Source: Anaerolineae bacterium
GTDB lineage: Bacteria > Chloroflexota > Anaerolineae > Promineifilales > Promineifilaceae
DNA length: 64,000 nt
Direction of reading: 5' to 3'
NCBI GenBank assembly: GCA_023954475.1
Contig: JAMLHW010000001.1
Span: 558,001 to 622,000 of the forward strand
The translations under genes were made by a program, and so were the position numbers. The notes beneath the pieces are model-generated. The model searched no databases, had not been told where the DNA came from, and worked only from the letters and a program-made list of their open reading frames with translations. Shown piece after piece: positions 42,940-52,103 of this stretch (positions are counted from its first letter, which is position 1; every line of letters starts with the position of its first letter).

Positions 42940-43239
42940 TTACGATTGTGATGTGAAGAGGATGCTGTTTTCTTCGCCAAATTCATTCGGCCGATATGCG
43001 TCAGCCTCTTCATCATTAACCCAAACCGTATCGTTCAACAGATAACGGAACTCAACTTCACCATTTGTGGGGAAGCGCATTTTGGTGACATAAGCGCCAT
43101 CTTTCTTACGCTTGCTCATTTCCACCGGCTGCCATTCATTGGCATCACATAACAGCAATGCACTTTCGGCATCTTCGCGCTCGACCACAAAGGTCACTTC
43201 GACTTCGTCTTTGGTTTTGAAAAAACGTTTGTTCAACAT
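42940..43239 (-). CDS. Stand-alone isoamylase early-set (glycan-binding-like) domain protein
   Basis: A 99-residue protein from the ATG at 43239 (GAGG five bases upstream). It reads as one immunoglobulin-like early-set domain related to the CBM48/AMPK glycogen-binding domain: EVEVTFVVEREDAESALLLCDANEWQPVEM, then FPTNGEVEFRYLLNDTVWVNDEEAD. Such small proteins occur alone in Chloroflexota and cyanobacteria; the role may be binding alpha-glucan, but no glycogen gene is nearby. TATACAAT upstream is a plausible -10. Confidence 0.82.
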   Translation of the reverse strand: MLNKRFFKTKDEVEVTFVVEREDAESALLLCDANEWQPVEMSKRKKDGAYVTKMRFPTNGEVEFRYLLNDTVWVNDEEADAYRPNEFGEENSILFTSQS

Positions 43240-43505
43240 AGTTGCCTCACTGGTATACACAAATTGTATAGTTTTCTAGTTTGTGTTCTGGCATTAGGAT
43301 TGCCAAAACGGGGCCGATTATACATAACCACGCCCATGAACACTATCATCCGCACTCCTGACTGTCATCTGCTCATGTGGTGATCATGTGGTGATAAGGA
43401 AGGCAACGAACGGCGATGCCGCTATCCGGTAGATTTTTTGTTGAAGTTTACAGTGATAGGCCGTTTCAATCTGTTTGAGGCATGACGGCAAGATCAAGGA
43501 TGAAA

Positions 43506-45761
43506 TTACTCTGGATGATAAAAGGGTGTAGTCAGCATGCCTGGCACTTCGTCATCATCTTCAGGTAAACAAGACACCATGCGTACATTGACCAGCGCCT
43601 GAATGCGATGCAGGATGCGCACCAGCAGACGGGCGTTGGGCACTTCCAGGCCGATATAAACGTGTAATCCGGTTCGATCGCGCTCTGTGCGTATGGAGGC
43701 GATGTTGACCATCTCCGGTCGCAACAAGTCGGTGATTTCATAGAGCAGATGAGGGCGATCATGAACTTGAATGTCAATTTCGACAAGCCGTACGTTGCGC
43801 CCTTCTTCGCCCCATGCCAATCGGATCAGCCGATAGGTGAAGGGATCGGGAGGTAAGGTGTGACACGCTTCCTTGTGTACGGTAATGTTCCCGTCCTTGC
43901 GGAAGAAGCCGACGATATTATCACCCGGGCGCGGATTGCAACTGTGACACATGCGCAAGGTGCTATTGCCGGCGTTGTTGATAATAAAGCGCTCCCCATC
44001 GGCCGATTCAACAATTTGACCGATACGTCGAATATGCCCTCTATTCCACGTATCCGTCAACACCTTTGTTGCCACCGTGGTCACAAGTACATCCGCACGC
44101 CCCAACGCGTGGTAAAGCTGTTTCGGTTTCGCCAGACCCACCCATTGCGCTACCTGCTTGTGCGAATATGTCGGATGCCCTATCCGATGCAACTCCTCTT
44201 GCAATAACTCGTAACCCTCACGAATTGCGACATCGGTATCCAGACGACGGAAATGTCGCCGCACTTGCATCCGCGCGCGACCTGTTTGTAAAAACCCCAA
44301 ATCTTCGTCGAGCCAGATACGTTGCGGATTCGGGTGACGGAATTTGACAATCTCAACGATTTCACCGTCGTGAAGAGGCTCATTTAGTGCCCTCAGCCGC
44401 CCATTGACATAAGCCTTGCGGCAACTGTCGCCAACATCAGTGTGCACAGTGTAGGCAAAATCAATTGCCGTGGCGCCTTCAGGCAAGCTCTTGGCCGCGC
44501 CGTGAGGTGTATAAACAGTAATCCGCGCCTGCAGAATATCTTCCACTACATTCTGTACGCCGTCTGTCAAGTCATGTGCTTCTGACGCGATATCCTCATC
44601 GACCGTGCGCAGAAAATCGGTGACCTGATCAGATACCTCGTCATCCAATTCACTGGACCATGAATGGTCGCCGTACGCCCAGTTTGCTAACACGCCAATA
44701 TCCGAAGCTATATTCATCACCTCAGTACGGAACCGCAACTTAATCAACTCTCCTTTTTGCCCCGGCTTGGTCTGATACATAACCGTTGTATGCAGGGCGC
44801 GATAGAGATTTTTGCGTGGATGAGCGATGTAATCGTCAAAGGTGCCGGGTACTGGTCTCCACATTGCATGCACTGCGCCGAGGGCCGCATAACAATCCAG
44901 ACGAGCAGGCACAACGACGACAAGCCGGATAACGGTGTCGAGTTGCGGCTTGGTATGACCGTTTTGACGTGACCGTTCGTACACTGTATAGATATTGCGT
45001 GGAGATGGGAGAACGTCGATATAGGGAATATCCTGAGCTTCTAGCTGTGCCTTGATGCGACGCCGGATATCGGTGAGTTTAGGTTCAAGCTTATCGTAGA
45101 GATCGGCAAGCTGATCACGAATCTGATAAAATGTTTCGGGGTCAGTAATCAGGAGAGAGAGCGACTGAAGTGCGTTTTTCAGTTCCCACATACCCAGTCG
45201 ATTGGCGAGCGGCGCATAAACATATAACGTCTCTTCGACCTTTTGCACGCGCTTTTCCTGAGGCATCGCGCCCATCGTTTGCATGTTGTGCAGCCGGTCA
45301 AACAGTTTGATAATGACGACGCGTTTGTCGCGGATCATGAACTGGAACAGCTTGTGCAACGTTGCATCGCGGATCTGTTTTTTGGTGAGCGCGCCCATTT
45401 GGTCGATGGATTCGGCCGTCTGTTCAAATTTGGTGACGCCATCGACGATTTGAGCCACATCATCGCCAAAACGCGCGGCAATACCAGCTACCGACTCTTC
45501 TGTATCTTCTGCGACATCGTGCAGCAGGGCGGCACTGAGGGCGGCGCTATCCAGCTTGTAACGGGCGAGATAAATGGCGACTGTTACCGGGTGGGTAAAA
45601 AAAAGCTCGCCAGATTGACGGCGTTGGTCACCGTGCATCTGGCGAGCGTACTCGAAGGCTGCCTGTACGCGCTCAAATTCTTGAGGCTCAAGGTAACCGA
45701 TCAGATCGGCCAGGGTTTGCCACGTAGCCGAAAACTCTTGCGTAATCGTTGCCGTAACCAT
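43506..45761 (-). CDS. RelA/SpoT-family (p)ppGpp enzyme, hydrolase intact, synthetase altered
   Basis: A 751-residue RSH protein from the ATG at 45761. The domains are HD hydrolase (about 30-190, with HPVTVAIYLA and LLHDVAEDT), synthetase (about 240-390), TGS (about 420-480, TVYTPHGAAKSLPEGATAIDFAYTVH), a helical/zinc-finger region with MCHSCNPRPGD, and C-terminal ACT. The HD residues look complete. In the synthetase domain the DYIAHPRKNLYRALHTTV stretch is present, but the usual catalytic ExQIRT reads KLRFRT and the YRKM-type substrate loop reads YERSRQNG. It may therefore act mainly as a (p)ppGpp hydrolase. The upstream in-frame extension lies over the regulator gene and is not used. Confidence 0.9.
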   Translation of the reverse strand: MVTATITQEFSATWQTLADLIGYLEPQEFERVQAAFEYARQMHGDQRRQSGELFFTHPVTVAIYLARYKLDSAALSAALLHDVAEDTEESVAGIAARFGDDVAQIVDGVTKFEQTAESIDQMGALTKKQIRDATLHKLFQFMIRDKRVVIIKLFDRLHNMQTMGAMPQEKRVQKVEETLYVYAPLANRLGMWELKNALQSLSLLITDPETFYQIRDQLADLYDKLEPKLTDIRRRIKAQLEAQDIPYIDVLPSPRNIYTVYERSRQNGHTKPQLDTVIRLVVVVPARLDCYAALGAVHAMWRPVPGTFDDYIAHPRKNLYRALHTTVMYQTKPGQKGELIKLRFRTEVMNIASDIGVLANWAYGDHSWSSELDDEVSDQVTDFLRTVDEDIASEAHDLTDGVQNVVEDILQARITVYTPHGAAKSLPEGATAIDFAYTVHTDVGDSCRKAYVNGRLRALNEPLHDGEIVEIVKFRHPNPQRIWLDEDLGFLQTGRARMQVRRHFRRLDTDVAIREGYELLQEELHRIGHPTYSHKQVAQWVGLAKPKQLYHALGRADVLVTTVATKVLTDTWNRGHIRRIGQIVESADGERFIINNAGNSTLRMCHSCNPRPGDNIVGFFRKDGNITVHKEACHTLPPDPFTYRLIRLAWGEEGRNVRLVEIDIQVHDRPHLLYEITDLLRPEMVNIASIRTERDRTGLHVYIGLEVPNARLLVRILHRIQALVNVRMVSCLPEDDDEVPGMLTTPFYHPE

Positions 45762-45805
45762 TGACGGTGAGACATACCCCAAAAAACAGGAAAAGAAACG
45801 GAATT

Positions 45806-45838
45806 GAGAAACCGAGTTTTTAGAAAAACTCGGCTTCT
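45806..45838 (-). terminator. Hairpin after the OmpR-type regulator gene (repeat family member)
   Basis: On the minus strand AGCCGAGTTTTTCTAAAAACTCGGTTTCT, 18 bases past the regulator's stop; fifth copy of the CCGAGTTT hairpin family. Confidence 0.65.
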
Positions 45839-45855
45839 GGCAGATACTTAAGTGA

Positions 45856-46608
45856 CTATGTTGTTTCGGCCGAACTTGCTTTGCGATAATCCATGAAACG
45901 ATAACCAACGCCACGTTCCGTCAGGATATATTTCGGATTGGCCGGATCCGGTTCGATCTTCTTGCGTAAATAATTGATGTACAGGCGCAGATAATGCGTC
46001 TCATCACGGTATTCGTATCCCCACACCTTCGCCAACAGCGTGTCGTGTGGCACGACCCAGCCTGCATTCTGGATCAGATGATTGAGCAAACGGTACTCAG
46101 TCGGACGCAAGTCAATGCGCTCATCATTGACAATGACCTGGTGCCGGTTAAAGTCGACCTGAAGTCGATCATCAATACGCAACACAGTGCGTGGCGGCAA
46201 TGTAGGCCAGTTGGCGCGTCGCAATACGGCCTTCACACGACTGATTAACTCGCGTGGACTGAACGGCTTGGTGATATAGTCATCGGCGCCCAGTTCCAGA
46301 CCATGAATACGATCTTCCTCATCGGACTTGACTGTGAGCAAGATGACCGGGACGGTGGAAATCTCACGCAGCAGGCGCAATGTTTCAAAGCCGTCCATTT
46401 CCGGCATCATCACATCCATGACGACAAGGTCGGGTACGTGCTGGCGCACGTTTTCCAGCGCCTGAATGCCGTTGCCGGCTTCGATAACTTGATAGCCTTC
46501 GAGTTCGAGGTTCATGCGGATAAAACGGATCATCCGCGACTCGTCATCGACAACCAGAATGAGTTGGGATGGGGTGGAATCGAGATTGTCGGGCACTTTT
46601 TCTAACAT
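45856..46608 (-). CDS. OmpR/KdpE-family response regulator
   Basis: A 250-residue two-component regulator. The receiver domain (about 15-130) has the acidic pair in ILVVDDE, the phosphoacceptor Asp in [13 protein letters not shown] and the conserved Lys in [13 protein letters not shown]. The C-terminal winged helix (about 155-245) carries [17 protein letters not shown] and [15 protein letters not shown], closest to KdpE-like regulators. AAGGAG precedes the ATG. No histidine kinase is adjacent, so it is an orphan. Confidence 0.93.
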   Translation of the reverse strand: MLEKVPDNLDSTPSQLILVVDDESRMIRFIRMNLELEGYQVIEAGNGIQALENVRQHVPDLVVMDVMMPEMDGFETLRLLREISTVPVILLTVKSDEEDRIHGLELGADDYITKPFSPRELISRVKAVLRRANWPTLPPRTVLRIDDRLQVDFNRHQVIVNDERIDLRPTEYRLLNHLIQNAGWVVPHDTLLAKVWGYEYRDETHYLRLYINYLRKKIEPDPANPKYILTERGVGYRFMDYRKASSAETT

Positions 46609-46723
46609 CAGCTTAACTCCTTGATGGAACTATTGTAGCGACGCACGGAGGAAATTCAAGAGTATGCCGCATGCCTATGCCGAACCGGGTGCAGGTACTC
46701 ATATTATTGCCTTAGTCGTCGGC

Positions 46724-47491
46724 TCAAGCACTATGCCAATAGCGTTCGCCGCCGGTCGCAGCAATGAAATGGATTAGCTGATTGTACAATTGCTCTGTTG
46801 AGCCGAAAAGTGTGGCGATTTGTGAGGTGTAGGCGCAGATGGCATCAAAACGGGCTTGAATGGCGGCGGCGGAAAGCGCTACGGTTTGGGGGTGTAATCC
46901 AGACCGGCTTAGAATAGCGACGCGCTCATCAGGTCGGGCAGCATAGGGATAATCTTCGTAGTAAACAAGCTGAGTTGGTGGGTTATTGGTCGCGAAAACG
47001 TATTCGGCCGAAATGCGGGTCAATTGATGATCGACGTGATTGCCGATTGCCAATGGAACGAATAGGGTGCCACATGTGGGCATTGTGGTGATGCTGGCAA
47101 CCAGATGCGCCATCATACCAATATCGGCCGAAGCTACCTTGCCGAAAATAGCATCATCGCCAATGTAAAACGGCTCACCGGTGACCGGATCGTGGCGATA
47201 AATGCAATCTACTAGACTCCAGTGCAGCCAATCCGCTCCTACTATGCGGCACGCCGCTGCATCCTCTGCCCGCCGCGCAGCAATGGGACTGACATCCAAT
47301 GCCCATTGCTGATGTTGTTGCTGTGCAAAAGATGAAACGGCGCGCGGCGCATCGCCGGCAGTTACCGTGACAATCAGCACTGAGCGACTATTTTGTGTCG
47401 TTTGAAAGATATGCCCACCGCATGAAAGCACGGCGTCGTCGAGGTGCGGCGAGAGATAAATGGCGTCGTAGTAGGGCAAGGGCGACCACAT
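46724..47491 (-). CDS. PIG-L (LmbE) family deacetylase
   Basis: A 255-residue zinc-dependent N-acetylglucosaminyl-type deacetylase. SPHLDDAVLSCGGH near the N-terminus gives the HxDD metal/catalytic motif, and the distant histidines in GNHVDHQLTR complete the site. The ATG at 47491 is chosen because the longer frame would run into the divergent moaC promoter. Substrates in the family include GlcNAc-inositol and malate-GlcNAc (mycothiol and bacillithiol pathways). TACACT eight bases before the ATG hints at another leaderless start. Confidence 0.85.
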   Translation of the reverse strand: MWSPLPYYDAIYLSPHLDDAVLSCGGHIFQTTQNSRSVLIVTVTAGDAPRAVSSFAQQQHQQWALDVSPIAARRAEDAAACRIVGADWLHWSLVDCIYRHDPVTGEPFYIGDDAIFGKVASADIGMMAHLVASITTMPTCGTLFVPLAIGNHVDHQLTRISAEYVFATNNPPTQLVYYEDYPYAARPDERVAILSRSGLHPQTVALSAAAIQARFDAICAYTSQIATLFGSTEQLYNQLIHFIAATGGERYWHSA

Positions 47492-47529
47492 GGCGCATAA
47501 GTGTAGCCCGGTTGCAGTGCGCCGTCTAC

Positions 47530-47557
47530 TTGCCGTCACCGCCGCGCCTACTATAAT
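47530..47557 (+). promoter_or_regulatory. Promoter giving a leaderless moaC transcript
   Basis: TTGCCG (47530-47535), 16 bases, TATAAT (47552-47557), then six bases to the moaC ATG at 47564. There is no ribosome binding site. Confidence 0.7.
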
Positions 47558-47563
47558 CCGTTT

Positions 47564-48043
47564 ATGTCGAAACAGTTAACTCATGTAGATGAACACGGTC
47601 GGGTGACGATGGTCGATGTCGGTGTCAAAGATGTGACACGACGTGAAGCCACGGCGCGTGGCGCTGTGCAGATGCAGCCGGAGACATTGGCGCTCATTAT
47701 GGCTGGTCAGATGAAAAAGGGGGATGTGCTTGTAACGGCGCAGTTGGCGGGCGTGATGGCAGCGAAACGCACGAGCGAGTTGATTCCACTATGCCATCCG
47801 CTGCCGTTAACGTATATCGATGTGCTGTGCGAACCGAATTCGGCCGAATCACGCATCGACATCACCGCCACCGTGCGTTGCGACGGCAAAACCGGCGTCG
47901 AAATGGAAGCATTGACTGCCGCCACGGTTGCCGCTCTCACAATTTACGACATGGCTAAAGCGGTCGATCGTTGCATGACACTGACCGGCATCCGTGTCGT
48001 TGCCAAAACGGGCGGCAAAAGCAGCGATTTTTACCAGGAATAG
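47564..48043 (+). CDS. moaC: Cyclic pyranopterin monophosphate synthase
   Basis: MoaC converts 3',8-cyclo-GTP to cPMP in molybdenum cofactor synthesis. The 159-residue length is normal. Motifs: [17 protein letters not shown], the catalytic-Lys region in [19 protein letters not shown] and [20 protein letters not shown]. It leads a moaC-moaD-moaE operon; no moaA is present in the window. Confidence 0.96.
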   Translation: MSKQLTHVDEHGRVTMVDVGVKDVTRREATARGAVQMQPETLALIMAGQMKKGDVLVTAQLAGVMAAKRTSELIPLCHPLPLTYIDVLCEPNSAESRIDITATVRCDGKTGVEMEALTAATVAALTIYDMAKAVDRCMTLTGIRVVAKTGGKSSDFYQE

Positions 48044-48072
48044 GCAGGCTTTTGATCTGCGACCCAAAAAAC

Positions 48073-48318
48073 ATGAACCTCACGATCCAGTTATTTGCGA
48101 CGTTGAAAGATCGAGCCGGAGAACGGCACATTGATGTGACGGTGGCCGAACCGGCGACAGTTGCCGATGTGCTGAATACAATTTCGGCCGAATATCCGGC
48201 TCTGGCTCCCGCTCTGCCGTCATCACTCGTTGCCGTCAACCGCCAGTTTGCCGAACCGACCACACGCGTCGACGTCGGTGATGAAGTGGCCCTGTTCCCA
48301 CCGGTAAGCGGTGGCTGA
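48073..48318 (+). CDS. moaD: Molybdopterin synthase sulfur-carrier subunit
   Basis: An 81-residue beta-grasp protein starting MNLTIQLFATLKDRAGER and ending in the thiocarboxylated tail FPPVSGG. The ATG at 48073 gives the normal family length. It lies 29 bases after moaC and partners MoaE, encoded next. Confidence 0.93.
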   Translation: MNLTIQLFATLKDRAGERHIDVTVAEPATVADVLNTISAEYPALAPALPSSLVAVNRQFAEPTTRVDVGDEVALFPPVSGG

Positions 48319-48354
48319 TAGCCAAAAGCGACGGCTGAACGCCGAAAAACATTT

Positions 48355-48822
48355 ATGTCCCATCCAACCTATTTTGCCGTTACGACTGACACACCCGATC
48401 TCAATGCCGTCACGGCGCTCCTGAAACAACCGGATGTCGGCGCGATCATCACGTTTACCGGCTCAGTGCGCGGCGCAACGCGACGTGATGGGTTGCCGGC
48501 GCAAACGCTGCATTTGGAATATGAAGCGTATGCACGCATGGCAGAGGAGAAAATGGCGCAAATTGCGGAGGAAATCTGGGAACGTTGGCCTTTGGTCAAA
48601 GGCATTGCGATTGTGCAGCGGGTCGGCACACTGCAAGTCGGTGAAATGACGACATTGGTGGCTTGTGCTGCCGGACATCGCGATCAAGGGGCATTTGAAG
48701 CTGCCCGCTACGGGATCGACCGGCTCAAACAAATCGTGCCGGTATGGAAAAAAGAAGTGGGCGCGGATCACAGTGTTTGGATAGAAGGGGATTATCGGCC
48801 GACATCGGCCGATAACAACTGA
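48355..48822 (+). CDS. moaE: Molybdopterin synthase catalytic subunit
   Basis: A 155-residue MoaE that inserts sulfur from MoaD into cPMP. Visible are GAIITFTGSVRG, LHLEYEAYARMAEEKM, IVQRVGTLQVGE, ACAAGHRDQGAFEAARYGIDRLKQIVPVWKKE with the catalytic lysines. The 3' end contains two TCGGCCGA octamers arranged as a hairpin. Confidence 0.95.
   Translation: MSHPTYFAVTTDTPDLNAVTALLKQPDVGAIITFTGSVRGATRRDGLPAQTLHLEYEAYARMAEEKMAQIAEEIWERWPLVKGIAIVQRVGTLQVGEMTTLVACAAGHRDQGAFEAARYGIDRLKQIVPVWKKEVGADHSVWIEGDYRPTSADNN
48792..48815. repeat. Hairpin made of two TCGGCCGA octamers at the end of moaE
   Basis: TTATCGGCCGA, CA, TCGGCCGATAA: perfect 11-base arms with a two-base spacer, just before the moaE stop. 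It could shape 3' RNA or simply reflect clustering of the octamer. Confidence 0.6.
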
Positions 48823-48843
48823 ACAACCGCCATCCTTCCCCAG

Positions 48844-49575
48844 TCAAAAGCCATACTGTAAGCGCGCAATCAACGGCGGTGGCAGCTCGTGCGCGATCAT
48901 GCGCCGTTGTGTTTCTGCCACATCATACGCCACACGAAAATGCGTCAATGTCACCGCGTCCGTATCCAGAACAGCATAGGCAGCACGCGCATCTGTATCA
49001 CGCGGTTGGCCCACACTACCCGGATTGATGATAAAACGATCTGTTCCCGCCAGTGACAGCGGTTCGCCATAGACAGGTGCATACGCCGTTACAGCTTGCA
49101 GCGCATCCAGCACGAAGATGACCGGTACATGTGTATGGCCCACAAAGCAGACGTTGGTTTCAAAATGGGCGAAATTGGAAGCGGCTGTTTCGAGATCGGA
49201 TACATACTCCCAAACAGGATCGCGCGGACTAGCGTGCGCATAGGTGAATTGACTATCCATTGTCAGTGGTGGCAATTCAGCCAGATAGTCGTAACTGGCG
49301 GTTGATAAGGTTGCCTGTGTCCAATGCATTGCCTGGCGTGCATTGGCGTTGAATGATTCAATGTCGATGCGCCCCAATGCCGCCCAGTCGTGATTGCCTG
49401 AAAGCGCCACGTGCGGCAGTTGTCGCATGAGCGCTACACATTCATTCGGCTCAGGGCCGTAACCAACGAGGTCACCAAGAAACATGACCTGATCCCATTG
49501 GTTGACGGAAGCTTCCAGAACAGCCTCAAATGCGACCAGGTTCGCATGAATATCGGAGATGAGCAATATTCGCAT
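48844..49575 (-). CDS. Calcineurin-like metallophosphoesterase
   Basis: A 243-residue protein with the dimetal signature: SDIHANLVAFEAVL, FLGDLVGYGPEP, LSGNHDWAALG, and the later GHTHVPVI and NPGSVGQPRD. This is the YfcE/MJ0936-like group of phosphodiesterases; the natural substrate is unknown. GGAAGG precedes the ATG. Convergent with moaE and divergent from tsaE. Confidence 0.92.
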   Translation of the reverse strand: MRILLISDIHANLVAFEAVLEASVNQWDQVMFLGDLVGYGPEPNECVALMRQLPHVALSGNHDWAALGRIDIESFNANARQAMHWTQATLSTASYDYLAELPPLTMDSQFTYAHASPRDPVWEYVSDLETAASNFAHFETNVCFVGHTHVPVIFVLDALQAVTAYAPVYGEPLSLAGTDRFIINPGSVGQPRDTDARAAYAVLDTDAVTLTHFRVAYDVAETQRRMIAHELPPPLIARLQYGF

Positions 49576-49702
49576 ACAAGACCTTCCAACGGATACACGA
49601 AATATGATACCATGAATGTCTGTGATGAGTATAATAGGTTAAATGCGCGGCTGTAATTAATATGTGCAGCGTATTGTCGCATAGTAAGAGATTGGATTGG
49701 CT

Positions 49703-50203
49703 ATGGCAATTCTCAGCAACAAAGCAATTGATTTTACGAGCAACAGTGTCGAGCAGACGGAGCGCTTAGGCATCCGGCTGGGTGAGTTGCTGGCGTTGCA
49801 GGACATTGTCTGTCTTTCAGGTGATTTGGGTGCGGGTAAGACGGTTTTGGCGCGTGGCATTGGCCGCGGCTGGGGAACGACGATGCGCGTGACCAGCCCG
49901 ACCTTTACTTTGATCAACGAATACCCGCGTGCGCGTGACGGCGGCATTTTGTATCACGTCGATTGCTATCGCCTGCACAATTCGGCCGATATTATCACGA
50001 CCGGCATTGAAGACATTCTCGATGCGCCGGGCGCCATGATGATCGAGTGGCCTGAAATACTGGAACCGTTTTTGCCGGTGGATTACTTGCTGATCGGTTT
50101 GCGATATGTCAGCGAAACGCGGCGCGGTTTACGCATTACGGCCGGCGGTGAGCGTTCCCTGCAATTGCTGACCGAATTTCGTCGTAGCGCATTCGGCCGA
50201 TAA
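49703..50203 (+). CDS. tsaE: tRNA threonylcarbamoyladenosine synthesis ATPase TsaE
   Basis: A 166-residue P-loop protein with LSGDLGAGKTVLARGI (about 35-50), SPTFTLINEY and HVDCYRL motifs, and IEWPEI near residue 115. TsaE, with TsaB and TsaD, makes t6A at position 37 of ANN-decoding tRNAs. The ATG at 49703 is preferred over the in-frame TTG at 49697. First gene of tsaE-tsaB-rimI; tsaD is not in the window. Confidence 0.94.
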   Translation: MAILSNKAIDFTSNSVEQTERLGIRLGELLALQDIVCLSGDLGAGKTVLARGIGRGWGTTMRVTSPTFTLINEYPRARDGGILYHVDCYRLHNSADIITTGIEDILDAPGAMMIEWPEILEPFLPVDYLLIGLRYVSETRRGLRITAGGERSLQLLTEFRRSAFGR

Positions 50204-50246
50204 GACAACGTTACCCGCGTCGGTGACAAGCATATTGAGACTCACT

Positions 50247-50927
50247 ATGATTTTAGCTATCGATACCGCTACCCGCTGGACCGGCGTTGCTCTTCATGAC
50301 GGTGATGCCGTCGTTGCTGAGTATGGGCGGCAAGTTTTTAATACACAAACAGTTGAGCTAGCCCCGACGGTGGCTGAAATGCTCACCAATGCCGCCGTGT
50401 CTGCTGCGGATTTGAAGGCGATTGCCGTTGCTATCGGTCCCGGCTCGTACACTGGTTTGCGGGTTGGTTTGGGATTTGCCAAAGGCATCGCGCTGGCCCA
50501 TGGTGTGGCGCTGATTGGTGTGTCCACGCTCGATATCGTGGCGGCAGCGTTTGGGCGTGGCGAAGGCGTGCTCGTGCCGATTGCTGAGGCGGGACGCAAA
50601 CGCGTTTGTGCGGCACCGTACGAGTGGAGCAATCGGTATGGATGGCGTGCTACGGAAAGTGCCGATATTTACAGTTGGGATGACTTGTTGCAAAGGCTAG
50701 ACGGATCGGTGACGTTTGCGGGTGAGGTTTCGGCCGATGCGCGCAAGTTGATTCGCAATAGTGACCAGGATTTTCGCGTCGTCGGCGTTGCGGCCGGTGT
50801 GCGGCGTGCTGGTTATCTGGCTGAAATTGGCTGGCGTCGGCTGCGGCGCAATCACACTGACGATGCTGCTGCGTTGACACCTGTTTACTTGCGCGATCCT
50901 GCCGGAAACAAAGTCAGTGAGCCATGA
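50247..50927 (+). CDS. tsaB: tRNA threonylcarbamoyladenosine synthesis scaffold TsaB
   Basis: A 226-residue ASKHA-fold protein beginning MILAIDTATRWTGVALHD, with AIGPGSYTGLRVGLGFAKGIALA near residue 70, the TsaB hallmark. It forms the TsaD partner for t6A synthesis. The ATG at 50247 gives the correct N-terminus. It overlaps rimI by four bases (ATGA). Confidence 0.93.
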   Translation: MILAIDTATRWTGVALHDGDAVVAEYGRQVFNTQTVELAPTVAEMLTNAAVSAADLKAIAVAIGPGSYTGLRVGLGFAKGIALAHGVALIGVSTLDIVAAAFGRGEGVLVPIAEAGRKRVCAAPYEWSNRYGWRATESADIYSWDDLLQRLDGSVTFAGEVSADARKLIRNSDQDFRVVGVAAGVRRAGYLAEIGWRRLRRNHTDDAAALTPVYLRDPAGNKVSEP

Positions 50928-51511
50928 CAACGCTACCGGCTCACGTACCGCCTGCTGAATTGGCGGTATTGCCTCATGGGTTAGCCATTCGGCCGATGCT
51001 TGTGTCGGATCTCGACGCAGTCATGGTCATAGAACAACAGTCATTGTCCGCACCGTGGGCGGCGGCAGGCTACGCACATGAGCTACGCAACAACACCCTG
51101 GCGACCTATCAGGTGTTACAGCGCAGCATTTCGGCCGAAACGCATCTCCTGGGCTATGTGGGGCACTGGATCATCGCCGACGAATGCCACATCAGCATCA
51201 TCGCCGTAGCCCCCCAGTGGCGCCGCCGTCGCCTGGGCGAGTTGCTGCTGCTCGGCACGCTCTTTGTCGCCTTGTCACAGCAAGCGACTTTAGTCACACT
51301 GGAAGTACGCCGCAGCAACACCATTGCCCAATCGCTTTACAGCAAATATCGTTTTGAGAAAGCCGGTGTGCGCAAGGGGTACTATCGTGACACCGGCGAA
51401 GATGGCTTGATCATGACCGTGCAGCCACTGGATGGGGAATATCAGCGCTTTTTACACACACAATGTGATGAGTTGATTAGCTATTTGACTACCCGGTTAG
51501 ATACAGAATGA
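50924..51511 (+). CDS. rimI: RimI-like ribosomal protein N-acetyltransferase
   Basis: A 195-residue GNAT enzyme. The acetyl-CoA-binding A motif is IIAVAPQWRRRRLGELLL, and EVRRSNTIAQSLYSKYRFEKAGVRKGYY is typical of RimI. It starts inside the tsaB stop (ATGA), giving the widely conserved tsaB-rimI arrangement. Confidence 0.9.
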   Translation: MTTLPAHVPPAELAVLPHGLAIRPMLVSDLDAVMVIEQQSLSAPWAAAGYAHELRNNTLATYQVLQRSISAETHLLGYVGHWIIADECHISIIAVAPQWRRRRLGELLLLGTLFVALSQQATLVTLEVRRSNTIAQSLYSKYRFEKAGVRKGYYRDTGEDGLIMTVQPLDGEYQRFLHTQCDELISYLTTRLDTE

Positions 51512-51599
51512 GAAAACCGGAGAGTAGCGTCGGGTTCACCGCAGTATCGCTTGCCCAAAGGTATAGACAGTACAGATGGCTTGATCAGGAGTGTGACAC

Positions 51600-52058
51600 A
51601 TGAATCCGATACGCCAGTTTGCCATTACAATGATTATGGAACGCCCGGCACGCAAACTCGATTTGGCAGGACACGCCAGTCAGTTGCAGCAATCGGGCGA
51701 GGTATTGTCGAAGCGACTGGGATCAATGATGGATAGTGACCGCAACCGGCAAGTACTCAGTCACATTATTGGTATTGAGCGCTGGTCACAAAGTCGGCTA
51801 CGCGTACCGTTGGGTAGTGAGTTTGTCAATGACGAGTATGATCGGTATCGGCCGAAGCGCGACACATCGTGGTCTGACCTCAAAACGCAGTTCCACACGA
51901 CACGCGCCGCGTCTGTCGACCTTGTCGGTGCGTTGCAGGCCGCTGACGTTGACCCGGCTACGATTATCAAGCACAACAATTATGGCCCGCTGACGATACG
52001 CGGTTGGTTGCATTACATCAATATGCATGCCAATTTGGAAAGTAAGCGGTTGAAGTAA
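51600..52058 (+). CDS. DinB/YfiT-superfamily protein
   Basis: A 152-residue four-helix-bundle protein. The histidines suited to a DinB-type metal site are in LSHIIGIERWS (about residue 60) and LHYINMHANLESKRL (about 137-151). AGGAGTG lies eight bases before the ATG. The family includes putative thiol transferases and damage-inducible proteins; function unknown here. Confidence 0.75.
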   Translation: MNPIRQFAITMIMERPARKLDLAGHASQLQQSGEVLSKRLGSMMDSDRNRQVLSHIIGIERWSQSRLRVPLGSEFVNDEYDRYRPKRDTSWSDLKTQFHTTRAASVDLVGALQAADVDPATIIKHNNYGPLTIRGWLHYINMHANLESKRLK

Positions 52059-52103
52059 TCAAGACGACCTGTCGGGCACCCAGAGCCGGAAGTAATATAG
52101 GCA

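Noticed and set aside
43375-43396. Direct repeat of CATGTGGTGAT
   Set aside because: Only two short copies in a region without other signals; too little to call an element.
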